Shown: positions 23,627 to 36,175 of the stretch, piece by piece
Numbering within the stretch: the stretch's first letter is position 1
How the letters are laid out: every line of letters begins with the position of its first letter
Assembly (NCBI GenBank): GCA_947179485.1
Contig: OX359245.1
Span: forward strand, 71,969,067-72,033,066
DNA from: Allacma fusca
Taxonomy: Eukaryota > Arthropoda > Collembola > Symphypleona > Sminthuridae
Length of the DNA stretch: 64,000 bases
Direction of reading: 5' to 3'
Notes under the pieces: model-generated
The model's input: only the letters and a program-made list of their open reading frames with translations
Databases searched by the model: none
Told to the model about the DNA's origin: nothing
Translations under genes and position numbers: made by a program

Positions 23627-26619
23627 TTTGCTGTGCTAAAATAATTATTCACTTTCACTCCTTCAGTATTTACTTGGGGTTCTAGTATCTATTAGAAGAA
23701 AAATTTGCAAAATACCCCTTTGATATTCTTAATGAATTTTGAACTCACTTGTCTTTTAATGTATCAGATGGAAAGATCTTCAGAGATTTCACACAACATC
23801 CGAAATTTGTCAAAGGATATTTTTTGGCAGGTGACAGAAACTGTGAAATGTTCCAGTGGAGTTAGTTACAAATAATAGTAAAGTCTTACACACAAATTTA
23901 CGTGAGCTCTGACTTTGCATGTATTTGGCTGGGAGTCAAAAGAGCATGTAACAATTTCGTACCTACTTTCACAGAGCTACTGCCTCAGAGTGCTTAGTCA
24001 GATGTATCGAATGTAAAGTGAAGCTATTGCTAGTAGATATCTGAACTATAATCAATGTAAACACACAATCTCAACTATGCACTGAGGCTCCGATAGTTAT
24101 TCTCAGAATCTCTTCCACAACAATAATAATAATAATTATTACATTAAACCTGGAATCTCTCAACCCTCAACACAGTATCTAATCCCAAACAATGTAATTA
24201 GGCTGTTGACACTGTCCTCAAAATCAAAGTCACTACAAATGAGTCAGCTGGATGGCATGCATTTTGCATGGGGCAAAGATTTGCCCAAACGAGAAAGATT
24301 AGTGCTCCCTTTATAGATTTTATTTCCTGAAGACAAAAGTCACTTTTATTTTTTCGAGAAGCAATTTCAGGAGCAATGATGAGGCTGATGTGGATGCTTG
24401 TGGGATACTTTCCCTTCTTGTGGGAAGACTCTGTAAGCCTTCCGTATATTATATCTCTTAAGCCTGACGGATATCAGATTGATTTTTGTGAGTTTCTAGA
24501 GAGGCGGAGATTTGTTCCCGTCAATCCCGACCGCTTCTGTAGACATTACACACGGGTCAGTGTTAAATAGAGAGAGGAACGTGCAACAAGTTAATTTGAT
24601 CCGTGTTGTTCCCTATCACGAGTATAATATTTATGTACAGTGCCTAATTTGTATGAGGACAGTCTAAAATTGCGTTTTGGACAATGGGTTTTTCAAAACC
24701 CAGAATTAGCATTATGTTCAAATGTGTGAGGAAATATTTTGGAGAGTTAATTTGTTAGTGACTGGTATAACAAGAGCTCACTGTAAATTATTACATTACT
24801 GTATTTACATTTTTGAGGAGTTCATGCCAAAGCGTTAAACAAGGCCTTTGTGGGGTGCTATTCATCCTGCTCCCTTGAAGAATAGCAATCCCAGCAAACA
24901 ATTTGCAATTTAGATCCAGGAGTCTCCACGGAAGAATGCTTTATTGACGAGGCTATTATTTCCATATCTATCTTGGCTATACCTCTCATATAATTACACT
25001 ATGGTTACTACATACATGTAGGCCTTTGCAAGTGGAACCAGTGCTATAGGAATGTGTATATAAGCTTGCCACTTGTAATAACAATTTTCATGCAAATGGG
25101 ATTTTCATTTTTGTCACTAAATGTGTTGTTACTGTAAATTACAGGTTGATTAACATGCAGAGCATATTTCATGTATACTGGGCTCGTGGTTCCGTTTCGT
25201 AAGAATGTTTGTGTAGTGAGGGATTTTTTTTTTTGCGGGCCCCAACATTAATGTATTAATAAATTCAGATTACATTTTCACAAGTGGGTAATGCCAAGGC
25301 ATATTTGAAGGGGTTTAATGATACCTGGAAATTTTTAACAATGTCGTATCTTTTTGTATAGCTTTCAATGTGCAAGTAGTACAGGGACGGGTTGTGCTCA
25401 ATATGATTTGTGATAGGGATTCGTGGTAAATGTTATTTTATGTTTACACAGTAATGTTAATGCGTAATTTGGCATATGAAAGAAATCCATTGCAGACTTT
25501 TTGGCAGTAAATGCAGGCTGTTTTTACTGTTAGCACAGAGCAGCATTTCACAATGATCAAAATATACAGTGGAGGCTCTCACACAAGGGATTTCGGAAGT
25601 ACAGAAAAGGGATTAGAATTTCAAGTATCAAGTAATTATTACTAACAACATTAACCAAACAGAATAATGGGTGCTGATTTTCGGAGATCAGAGATAATTC
25701 TACTGAGGATGTTTATTGGGGGCAACATTTAAGCTAAATTTACCTTCCTTCTTCCTAAAAATGAATAAACCAAAATCATTTGCCTTCCATCAGCCCTCCT
25801 TCAATTTTTTAAATAATTCACCCTTCATTCAGCCTTCTTTCAAAAACAGCCATACTTTATTTCGAGCCTTCATTTACAGATACTGCAAAAATTTTAGAAA
25901 TAGTATTAAAACGGGTATGAATTTTGAAATCATTGGCCCATACATTGTTCAACTACAAATAAATACATACAAGAGTGAAACAATTTCAAGGCACTAAGGC
26001 AGTTTGCTTCATTAGCCGGCACCAAATGAAAATGAAATGTGCCAATATGGTTTTAGAAATTATAATACCAAAATTCTGAATTTACGTAATTATTTACGGG
26101 CTTACCCGACCGCCCACACACAAATAACTTGAAAGATCAAATTGAAACTGATAGTGTATGAAAATACTTGGGAATAACGTGAAATTCAATAGATATTTAA
26201 AACAGCGTATAATTGGATATTTTTGCCCAGAACTGGTGGACCACCTTCTAAAATCACTTGGATTTTTATTACATTAGAGAGAAAGACATTTTTTCAGTGA
26301 TATTCAACAGTTTTTGATCCGTCCATTTCAATACAATTCCCCTGTTGCTTCAAAATTGGCTTTTTCGAAATCCGTTCGAAAATATTGTACGTAATTTAGA
26401 AAAATGTGTTCACCGATTGATTGTGTTCCTACTTCCCGACAAGATAAGGAGGAATTTTTTTTTTGCTGGTAACTGGTTTTATAATGCAAGAGGTTTGGAA
26501 AGCCACCCTTGGAATATACATACTACACTGTCTGTACAACTGTAATAACGAGATAATAAAGAACCAGAAAATCAAGAATCAGATGTCGTATGATGACATT
26601 CTTACAAATTAGCGCAACT
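23627..26619. other. 3 kb without a recognisable gene
   Basis: Upstream of the ACE-like gene. It contains a short (AAT)n run near 24120-24140 and AT-rich sequence. A promoter for the ACE-like gene presumably lies just above 23626, but I see no clear core element. Confidence 0.4.
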
Positions 26620-27576
26620 TCATGGATGGTGTGGCTATTAAAATTTCCCGCGCTACACACTGACACCATAGCAGGGCTGGAGTATTCGAAAAATACGGAT
26701 ACAATTCTGATTAAAATTAATCCTAGCGGATTCTAATCCCAATTCAAATGTGTTTTTTTCATAAAATGAAAGTTCCAATTCAATTTATTCAAATATTTTC
26801 TACGAATTCCAATATAATTCAAATACTTTAGTTATTAAATATTTGTACCCGGAGGTACTAGAGTCCCGAAATATATATTAATAATTTTACAACTAAAAAG
26901 CCAGAAAGTGTCTAAATTCGGCAATTATGAATGCAAAGAAGCCAGGGGATATGCCAGACCATTTTATAAAGGCGTTACTGCTTAATCTACACAAGTAACA
27001 TAACCGTAAATGACGTGTTGATTCACCTTGTTTTTCAGGGATACCCTAGTAGTCAAAAAAAGTGAACTGCATGCTCTTTCCCCTGAAATAGACCCCTTTC
27101 CCAAATCAGAAAATTACGGACAAATGAATTAATTTCCTATTGATTGCTGCGAATTCATTTCCGTAAAGAAATAGTGTCGTTGCTTTGCGTCATTTTGTAG
27201 AGTCAAACGTAATCCCAATTTTTGTATTCCATTGCGTAGTTTAAAAAAAATATGTAATGGCTGAGAAAGAACTTCTTCGTTTTTTGAATTTACGAGACAC
27301 ACTGCAATATTTCACGGAATGATATCTAATATAAGCACTGGATACAGGATTCAAATATATTTTGAATACTAATTCGAATACAGATATTTTTTTCGATTCA
27401 ATATAGATTTAAATACTTGAAAAAATATATTTAAGAATACCAATTCCGACAAAAATATCACAAAATAGGAATGAAATACCGATTCCAATTCCGATTCCGA
27501 TTCGAATGACCAGCACCATATAGCACCTCTCCAAGTAATTTTCCCTGTGAAGCACAGGGCTGTTCACTGTTACTAG
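26620..27576 (+). mobile_element. Helitron copy split by a MITE; 3' hairpin and CTAG end
   Basis: The 3' end has the Helitron hallmark: perfect 7-bp hairpin CCCTGTGAAGCACAGGG (27543-27559), a short spacer, and CTAG (27573-27576) followed by T. The upstream part GTGGCTATTAAAATTTCCCG (near 26630) matches a stretch ahead of the same hairpin at 63487-63649, showing one family. The body is interrupted by a MITE (26672-27513). The 5' end was not found; 26620 is where similarity to the other copy starts. Non-autonomous, no Rep/helicase gene. Confidence 0.7.
26672..27513. mobile_element. hAT-like MITE 3 (ATTCCGATTC arrays), imperfect TSD
   Basis: The left end CAGGGCTGGAGTATTCGAA and the right end, read inward as CTGGTCATTCGAATCGG, flank arrays of ATTCC/GATTC units (to about 26840 and from about 27350) around an AT-rich core. 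Flanks read caccatag and caccatatag, an 8-bp duplication with two extra bases on the right; the right terminus seems to have lost a few bases. It is placed with the other elements by layout; boundaries are less certain than for the others. Confidence 0.6.
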
Positions 27577-30275
27577 TGATGACTGATGTATCGGAGTAAT
27601 TTCAAACTTTCTCGCCCCGGCTTTACAATTTTAAGCCTTGACGGCTTGGAGTAACGAATAAAGGACATTTACGAGGCATTTTAGATAGGCACGTACATCA
27701 TTCTTTAGCCTTGATTTATTTAATTCAAACAATAAAATAATGTTTCATAATTTATAAATAACAATAATAGATTATTATAAAATTTTCTTATGAAAAATTT
27801 AATATATGAGTTTCCATGCAATTTGAAATTAAAACACTTACATGGTACATTTGTGCTTTTGTTTGTTGTAATGCACCTCATAAATAAACCACACCCCTGT
27901 CCATTAAATTAGATGAATTTAAACAGTGAACTCTTGCTATTAGAGCCTCCGTTAAAAGAGTGCTTCCAACCTGAAGACTTCCAGGATCAACGTGTTTCAC
28001 AAACGCTGTATTAAATTCTGTGCAAATTTTCTTGCACTCCATGTATCAAGCAAAAAGACATGACTTATGGTGTGAGAGTACGAAGCGTTATGACGAGGTA
28101 ATAAAATGGCTATTTTAGAATAATCAACAAGATTATAAACAGGATGTACACAGGATTCACAACACTCTGAGCGTGCGAGCAAACAAAAAGCTCCGCTAAA
28201 CATTTTTGTCTAAAATAAATACTAACGCTGTCATCATAATTCACCAATAACCACGAAGTCATTTTTTTATTTTGAGTTATATGTACACACATAAACACAT
28301 TCAAATAGTACGTGCTCTCGGATGAAAATTACTCTGTATGCATTGAATTTCTTATATAGTGGTTTCCTCTAAGACAGCATTCGCTCAGAATACATTTACA
28401 GTATACGTATAGGAATAATTCTTTCTTTACTATTATAACATATGGGTCTCAAAGATGCTAGCCTATCCAACATGTAGGCCTACTTGTAGGCCTATTTATA
28501 GGGTGCGAGCTATTTTCAGAAAAAATTATAAGCAAAATAGGGTGCACTGGTTTTTACAGAAAAAATTCCTATAAAATAGGAAATGCATTCCTGCATACAC
28601 GCGGTCATGTTTAGGCATACGCGTAGGTTGCAGGAGTTCAGGAGAACACGCTTGTATGAAGGGAAATATATAGGTATCTACATATATACATACATAGAAA
28701 ATATTATGTGGGGTGCAGGCTTCTATCACAAATTATTAGGAATATACAGATAGTACAATGTTTTTAACAATAACTATTGTCACATTTTTATGGAAGTTTT
28801 CTCTCAATGCAAAATGCAAACCAAAACGATTTTTAAATGTTAGAAGATCAGGCGACTGGAAGGACATATATGAGATTTCCCATTAAAATAATATTCATGC
28901 AGAACTGACAATAAGTAATTACATTATTGTATGCATGTGACCGCTCGATGTCTCATACTTACTGCAACCTGCAATAGGAATTCTCACATAACTGGGTAAC
29001 TTTAATTTTGTAGAAGTCAGTTTGCTTAAAAATATGACTACATATGATAGTAACATAAAGTGTTTGCAGAGTCTAAATTTTATCTAAAGCAATGTTATAC
29101 TACGTCCAAAATAAATTTGCTTTATTTCTACAGTATAGGGATGTATCCAGTCCCATGTAGAAAGGGGCTAACACGTAATTATAACGTAATTAGTCAGACA
29201 TGGTTTAATTTAGGTCACTTTGCAGACTATATAGTTTCTTTTAGATAATTAATCTTACGATGGGTTTTTACAGGAAATTATTCGGAACAGAAGGAGGCAA
29301 CGCCCCCTGGCTAGATTATATAGCAGTAAGTTATAGCAGCATCTCCATATATTGGTACCTTTTTTGTCATCTATTGGGAGCAATCCCTTGAAATATTTTT
29401 ATATGACCAGAGTTTCCTTGAAAACTCTGATATGTCAATTTTACATGAATTCGAAATTCTGAAAAAATCTGACTTAATTCAAATATGTGTCCCCGTAAAC
29501 ACCAAATGGTCCTAGAGCGTTTCCTTCATAAACAATTTACTTCCATTAGTTTGCAGAAAATTGTTTTTCACATTTTCTAACATCTACTTTAATGACCTAG
29601 GTCAATTTTTGACATTGGAGGGGTCGCAACGTGAACATTGCTGTTAAATAATAATTGCTTTTTTAATATTTTAATTCGGTTTCCGCCATTTGTATTTAGT
29701 ATTGCTGTCGCTTTTTTTTCAGTATGTACCAGGAATTTTTAACAACTTTTTAACAAAATGAGTTGCTCACGAGCTTAAGGTTGTAAGCAATTATTTGATT
29801 TATTTTGTGTATATTAGATTGCGTAGTTCCCTTTTGTTTGTCCACAGAACATACTATTTATTACAACGGTTTTGTAGTATGAGTCATACAGTATGACTCA
29901 TCAAGTCATAGTATTATTAAAAGTATAACAACGCTCAACCTTAAAATTTGTATTTGTTTGCAGCAATGAGAACACATTTTGCTCACAAAATAGAAACCAT
30001 AGTATTTGCAGCTGTCAATTTCTCTTGTTCTTTTAGTTTCTTATTTTTTATTTCAGAGGCTCAGTACGTATACAGAAGGAACATGTGCTTGTAAGGTTTT
30101 AATGACCTCATAAGGATTTGCACCATAAAAATAGCTTTTGGATATTTTGCGGTAAGTGTGGGGAGGAAAGAATGCTGATTTAATGCTGTAATATTGAAAT
30201 GTAGCTTCCTTGTAGTGTGATTTAATTTTATTGCTGATTTTCCTTCAACAGCCTCACAATCAGTCCAGTCCAGCC
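27577..30275. other. 2.7 kb without a recognisable gene
   Basis: AT-rich. The last few hundred bases must contain the promoter and 5' UTR of the Mlc-c gene; a CAG at 30249-30251 after a pyrimidine run may be the acceptor of an intron in the 5' UTR. Nothing else can be supported. Confidence 0.4.
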
Positions 30276-31171
30276 ATGGGTTCCTGTCACCAGGATGAAG
30301 AATTTATGGAAACATATCAGCTTTTTGACACCAAAGGTGATGGGAAAGTACAAGTAAATCAAGTTGGAGATCTCCTCAGGGCTTTAGGCCAGAATCCAAC
30401 TGAGGGGGATATTCTGAAACTTACTCAACAACATAAGCCAGGTAAGGAGAATTGTCTGGAATAATTATATGTATAAATTTATATAGTTTCAAGGGAATAC
30501 AATAATGGTTCAATTCAAATAATGTATCCAGAGGATCGTATCACTTTGGAAACCTTCATTCCAATTTACTATGCAATTTCCAATAACAAGACCCGAAGTC
30601 ATACTACTGCAGATGATTTTATCGAAGGCTTGAGGCAATTCGACGTAGAGGGTAATGGATACTTCTCGTCTGTGGAGCTTCGTCATTTATTAACATCCCT
30701 GGGTAAGTACTCGTTATTGGTTATATTAAATAGTATATGTAATAGTAATAATAATTATGGCAATAAATACAAAAAAACTGAAACATTTCTTTTCAGACCT
30801 TTAAAATTTTTTGAGCCAGCAGTTTGGAAGGGAATTATTAGCCGCAACTGTTAAAATATTTTATTACTCAGTTCCTATCATAAACTTTTTTTAATTTCCT
30901 TCCTTGTGTTATTTTTCCGTAGGAAAGAGTATTTAACCTGAACTTCCTTTAGTTCATTTTTGTTTTTCTTGTTTGATATTACATAATCATATAAAAATCT
31001 CATGTCCTGCGCTATTGTCTCTTGTTATTTATGAACACTCATGACGGATTTTGTACTATTTCAGGAGAGAAAATGACAGATGAAGAAGTAGAACAGTTGC
31101 TGGTGGGGCAGGAAGATGCTCAAGGAAATATTCATTACGAGGAACTTGTGAGAGTCGTGTTGAATGGCTAG
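30276..31171 (+). CDS. Mlc-c: Myosin essential light chain, non-muscle (Mlc-c)
   Basis: Three exons (30276-30441, 30532-30702, 31065-31171) join in frame with GT-AG introns to 147 residues, the usual length of arthropod cytoplasmic essential light chains. The protein begins [20 protein letters not shown] and contains [57 protein letters not shown] and [20 protein letters not shown], all close to Drosophila Mlc-c as I remember it. It has EF-hand-like repeats whose loops (such as [12 protein letters not shown]) have lost the final acidic ligand, so calcium binding is unlikely. By family role it clamps the first IQ motif of non-muscle myosin heavy chains (II, V, VI). The stop TAG is at 31169-31171, followed by AATAAA near 31184. 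Confidence 0.95.
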
Positions 31172-31184
31172 AATCTAGGATTTA

Positions 31185-32223
31185 ATAAATATACAAAAAA
31201 TCCACACTTACACACGTATATAAACACGTACAATTAGAACCTCAAATGATTTTATGGCACGAAAATACTGTACTAAAAGGTAAATATTGAATGACGGTCT
31301 ATCTATCGAAATAAATTTTTAATAATTAAAAATTGGTTATTAGACGAAAAAGACGGTAATTATTACCGTCTTGTTCTTCTGCATGTTAAATGCGTTCAGA
31401 GTGTTACAACTATTACAAATTAATGGCAGATTAAGGCATTTCAGATCTTCAAGGGAATGATGAAGTTAGATGTTGTTTGAATCCGTGCATTTAAAGAAAA
31501 AATTATTCGGAACGTTTTACTAAAGACAAGTTAACTTCTAGTAACTTTGATTCCAGTAGTCTTGGAACAATGATCCTTGGCCAGGTCACACGGGAATTAA
31601 TTATACAGTTAAATGGGAATCCCATCCGAGATACAATGACATAGCAGTTGTGGAATAATACCTATTATATAAATATAATTACCTAAAACTAGCCCAGCCT
31701 GACTGATTCGACTGGAAATATTTCGCAGTATTTGATATAAAGAAAAAGAATTTTGGTTCGATTAAAATCCTTACTCCTCAATCCCGGTTCAATGAATTCC
31801 GTTCAATCCAGAATCCTAATCCAATTATCGTTGAAGAATGTGGTCAATCCTAATTCCAAAATCCACTTCAGTTAGCATGGTCGAATATGGATTGGACTGT
31901 TGGGTTGCCAGTGAGTTTATAGTAGATTTGTATAACTACTAATTGCATCCAATTATTATTATAATGTATTATTCTACACCTAGCGGCATTGTATAGAACT
32001 TGTCTTCATATTACAGCTTGCACTTTGCAATGTTGCAATTAACAGTTTCAAATACGACGTTATTGAAAACGTTATTAACCGGAAAAATGAACAAATGGAT
32101 TTTGAAAACGGAAATGCAAACCAAAAATAAATATTTCAGTTAAACATGCGCAATTTATTTCCAATCCCGTACTCCAAAACCAGATTTTGGGATTTTTATT
32201 GATGAATCCCTTAATCCACTCAG
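31185..32223. other. Gene-free, AATCC-rich repeat sequence
   Basis: From about 31750 the sequence is a loose array of AATCC/GATTGG units, and the motif AATCCCTTAATCC recurs at 32206 and, after the inserted MITE, near 33140. This looks like another array-type element related to the one at 36843-37291, but I could not find matching ends or a target duplication, so it is left unnamed. Confidence 0.35.
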
Positions 32224-32231
32224 AGGATCTG

Positions 32232-33115
32232 CAGAAAATTGGAAAATACTTATTTTTTTCCCCTGAAAATACAACATAAATTATATTTGAAATAAAAGCC
32301 AAAATACAAAATTCAAAATAAAAATACCTCCATTAATTTTATGAAAATACAAAGTAAAAATACATTATATTGTTGGTTATTTAAAATACTCTATTTCAAA
32401 TACTTTTCTCAAAATACAATTCACCTCGATTTCGTGAGCACAGTATTAGAAAAACAAGCTTTTTAAAAACATCATCAGAAAGCGAAGTCCTTTTGGGACT
32501 AAATATAAGACCAGCATAACTCATAACCGCTCCACAGGGGCTGACGAGACCACTGGAGTATTAAAATAAAAAAACATTTCTTTGACGTTTGGATACTTGT
32601 CCAAAATAGCCAAACTGTCAGAAGTGTCCAACAGATAGTTTAAACACTCCAAAGAAACTTGAATTGTCTGCTATTAATTGAATATTAATATTACTATAAT
32701 GACTTGGCCGACGAGCTTAACAGAAAATTAACTGACAATAAAATTCATACTTCGACTTGCAGTCAGGGAGAGTGAAATTCTTTCAGGCGAGCAGTTGCTA
32801 ATGCTTGTTGTAAAGTGCGCTCTTATCATACGAGTGTTGTTACTCGATGGTGGCTACATTTTGATATAAGAGATATATTAATGATATACATTAGAAGATC
32901 AAGCGAAAAGTATTTTGAGCAAAATACTTTATTTGAAATACATTTTGTTGGGCGCTGTTGGCAAGAAAATACAAAATACTATTTTATTCAAAAACATGTA
33001 AAATATAAAGTATAAAATACTTATTCAGTGCATTAGGGCTACAAAATACAAAATACTCGAAGGTTTCAAAATACGTATTTTAAAATACTGTATTGCCAAA
33101 TACTCCAATGCTCTG
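32232..33115. mobile_element. hAT-like MITE 4 (AAATAC arrays), TSD 7 of 8
   Basis: An 884-bp element with ends CAGAAAATTGGAAAATACTT and CAGAGCATTGGAGTATTTGG (read inward). Flanks are aggatctg (32224-32231) and atgatctg (33116-33123), 7 of 8 identical. Both sides are arrays of AAATAC / GTATTT units pointing in opposite directions; the core from about 32430 to 32880 is not repetitive. Confidence 0.8.
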
Positions 33116-33123
33116 ATGATCTG

Positions 33124-34069
33124 AATATTTCGTATTAATCCCTTAATCAAATGTAATCGTTCAACTAATTAAATTTCCTAACACTGATGACGAACCTGGT
33201 TGAATCAAATCAAAAAAAACGGTCTGATACAACCTATTGGACAATTATTTCTTTTGAAAAGTTAGATGGGTTTTAATATAGGTATAGCAATAACCACTGC
33301 ATATAAGCATTAATAATGAACTGTGATACGAGGTTTGTTCGTGGAAGGTTCTATGCCTTGTAAACTATTTTCATTTAGCTAATATTACAATAATTGACAG
33401 TGTACCTGTATTTTTGGCGTTACATTCCAAGGTGTAGCTAAAGCTAATTGGTGTGCCCCTGAGAGAATATTGTTCAAAATATGTTTTGCAGTAAGTATAA
33501 CTTGTAAGAGACTAACTAACGATTATGTTCTACCTGCTGTTTACTTTTTACTTATTTACTTTTTGACAGCTATCTACTTAAATTTTCTATTTATTTGGAA
33601 AATCTAGTCCTAGAAATTGTAAGGTCAGTGCCAGTTTATTCTGTAATTTCTATATTTTACAAGCGACGTCTCAAATGCTTTCAAATGCTGTTGATAATAT
33701 CACATGTCTGAACGATATCTGAGGAACTTGACGTATGAAGGATATTTTGTCAGCCTTAAATATTTCACACTGGCTAGATATTTAATGCATTATTTGATGT
33801 GTAATTCCTTTATAAAAGTATCCCATATTTTTCCCATAACATTGTTTCCTTGGGTGCATTTCGATGTAATGCCAATCAATGCAGCAATCTTTCCACATGT
33901 ACATATTTTTCATGTTGTTAGGTCTGGAGGCTTAATATAAAATCTCATGTTACCTCTCACTCGGGACAACAAGTAGCTGGAAGAGTGAGAAGGAAGAAGC
34001 AGACAAGCGTTGAGAGAATTACAGACAGTAAAGACTAGAATAAACTAAACATAGAGGAACAATACTTAT
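33124..34069. other. Intergenic, no gene seen
   Basis: AT-rich. The frame at plus 33704-33940 has no recognisable domain and no supporting splice or start context. Confidence 0.4.
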
Positions 34070-34077
34070 ATACATAC

Positions 34078-34904
34078 TAGGCATGTTCATAACGATATAC
34101 CGATACGATATTATCGTCCATATCGTACATTTTTTAGAAACGATATACCACGATATTTATCGGGGTTTCCCGACGATATATCGTCACATGATTTTATCGT
34201 ACATTCGCGAGTAATAACAAGAATTGCACATTTTTTTGACAAAAATGCTAGCAAAACTTGGGGGTAAAGTCATACCGCACCAAATTCGGTCTAAAAATAT
34301 TGAAAACATTTTTTTTATTTTATGCCTGATCCATTTAACAGTTGAAATTAATGAACTGGCCGTCATTCTAATACACAGGATTTAACATTAAAGAATAAAG
34401 ATTTGCAACTATAATTTTGGATTTTCGCTAAGTTGACTTTAGTTTGAAAACTTCAAAAAAGTTAGAACCTTGAATGACTTAAGTTCCCAAATAAGGTTAT
34501 CCGAATTCGGGCGTCAGTTGTCAATGTAATGATGAACAGAAATTCTATGGTGTAATTATTATGTTTAGTTTTATTGTTTTCTTACTGATGCTGATTCCTT
34601 GCATTATTATCTTTGAAATGCTTCAAGTTGTACATATTTTCAACTCAATGCCTTTTTGACTCATGTATTTGGAATAAAATGTAATCTGTGCTAATTTTAG
34701 TTGAAAATTTGGTTCTTAAGGAGCCTTAGTAATAATAATTAGCTTATACACGAAATTAAAGTTTCATTAATTTTCGTTAAATAATGCCAGAAGCCACAAC
34801 GTGATATATCGTTATATCGTTCCTCGACATCGTTATCGGTAATTTTTCAGAGAACGATAACGATATGATCGATATTTTAAAATCGAATGATATGAACATG
34901 CCTA
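34078..34904. mobile_element. hAT-like MITE 5 (CGATAT arrays), 8-bp TSD atacatac
   Basis: An 827-bp element with ends TAGGCATGTTCATAACGATA and TAGGCATGTTCATATCATTC (read inward; the first 14 bases identical). Exact duplications atacatac lie at 34070-34077 and 34905-34912. Arrays of CGATAT/ATATCG units occupy about 34085-34200 and 34800-34890. The core is AT-rich and non-coding. Confidence 0.92.
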
Positions 34905-35122
34905 ATACATACGCAGTCTTTTATTTATCCCAACCAATTTTTTTAGGCACCAAATCCGGTATGGGTGTGATACTGACCCCGGAGGTCACAGATGGGTCAT
35001 ATATAGTGTCACAAACTGGAACCAAACTTGACAGGCAACTCATATGGGCGTAATCCAAAAGTTCTAGCCTATTTTCGGGCAATTCGAATAATTTTTAGGT
35101 ACCAAATCCGGGATGGGTAAGA

Positions 35123-36094
35123 CATGCTTGCAACAAGTTCGTTCAGTGAACTAGTTCAAGAACTGAACTTTTCAAAAATATTTAATATTTTGAGTGAAAA
35201 TGAATGAACGGAAATAAATTAATAGAATAAATGCCTGAACGTGAACTGAACTATTTTTCGCTTTGAATGAACGGAAATAAATTAATAGAATAAATGCCTG
35301 AACGTGAACTGAACTATTTTTCGCTTTGAATGAACTTGAATTATTTACGATAAGTATAGCAAATCGCTGAACTGCACTTAGTTGAACTTCAGGAAATAAT
35401 AGAACGTATAGTAACCGATATTTTATTTGACTCCATCTTCTCACCTGCAAATACCACTAGTTGATCGGGTTTGTTGTTTATGATGTGCTTTTATTATTTG
35501 TACCAGAGCGATTCATCTGGTAAATCCAGAGTGCATGAACAACACACGTAAAATTGCTTCATGCCGAAATGAATTTCGAATTTTTGTTCGATGTGTAATT
35601 TATTTGTTAAGTAATTTTTGATAAAATCGGAATTTTATCAAAACTAGTATTTCAGAAATAAGCAGTGAATTACATTCTGTATTTAGTTTACCTTATAATA
35701 GAAACCAAAAGTAAACCAGACAATGAATTGAATTTTCCTGCAACGCTGAGACTGGCATTTGTTCCCCCTTACTAGTCTTAACATTAAAAACTCGGTTAAA
35801 TAACCGGCTTTTAATGCCAAATAAATTATTAGCTTAAATGCAGAATTGAATACAAAATTATTAAAAATGAGCTGAATTGAACGACTAACTGATTTAACTG
35901 AACTTGAACTGAACTGTTATAATTGCAAAATTAATTTGAACTGAACTAAATGAGCGGTAAACAAAATTACAGTGAACTTGAGTGAACGTCATATTTGTAT
36001 TTATACAGCGAACTGAGTTGGAATGAATGCGTTTGAAATCCATGGAGTAAGGAGTTGAACTTGAATTGAATTTTACCTCGAAGTTGCAAGCATG
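35123..36094. mobile_element. hAT-like MITE 6 (TGAACT arrays), 8-bp TSD gggtaaga
   Basis: A 972-bp element with ends CATGCTTGCAACAAGTTCG and CATGCTTGCAACTTCGAGG (12 identical bases, read inward). Exact duplications gggtaaga lie at 35115-35122 and 36095-36102. The terminal regions are full of TGAAC/GAACT units. The first bases are CAT rather than CAG/TAG, so hAT membership rests on the 8-bp duplication and the shared layout. Confidence 0.87.
35201..35326 (+). repeat. Exact 63-bp tandem duplication inside MITE 6
   Basis: The 63 bases from 35201 (TGAATGAACGGAAATAAATT...) recur without change from 35264. This is a recent duplication in the left array of the MITE and shows how such arrays can lengthen. 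Confidence 0.9.
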
Positions 36095-36175
36095 GGGTAA
36101 GATATTGACCTCGGAGGTTACAGCTGGGTCGTTGTGTCACAAACTGGAACCAAACTCAGCACACGCTTAATTTGT

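Larger units (their letters stand above)
34946..36175 (+). repeat. Two-unit tandem repeat (~150 bp), second unit split by a MITE
   Basis: Unit 1 starts near 34946 (GGCACCAAATCCGGTATGGG) and continues through GTCACAAACTGGAACCAAAC to about 35096. Unit 2 starts at 35097 (GGTACCAAATCCGGGATGGG), is interrupted at 35123 by a MITE, and resumes at 36103 with tattgacctcggaggttaca and the same GTCACAAACTGGAACCAAAC stretch. Unit 1 shows the uninterrupted order (gggtgtgatactgacc), which confirms the insertion point. Neither unit has a recognised function. Confidence 0.75.

Noticed and set aside
24376-24570. Plus-strand 64-codon frame upstream of the ACE-like gene
   Set aside because: No recognisable domain or splice context; isolated in gene-free sequence.
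34865-35053. Open frame at the right end of MITE 5 reaching into the tandem repeat
   Set aside because: It crosses a transposon boundary, so it cannot be an ancestral gene; no domain seen.
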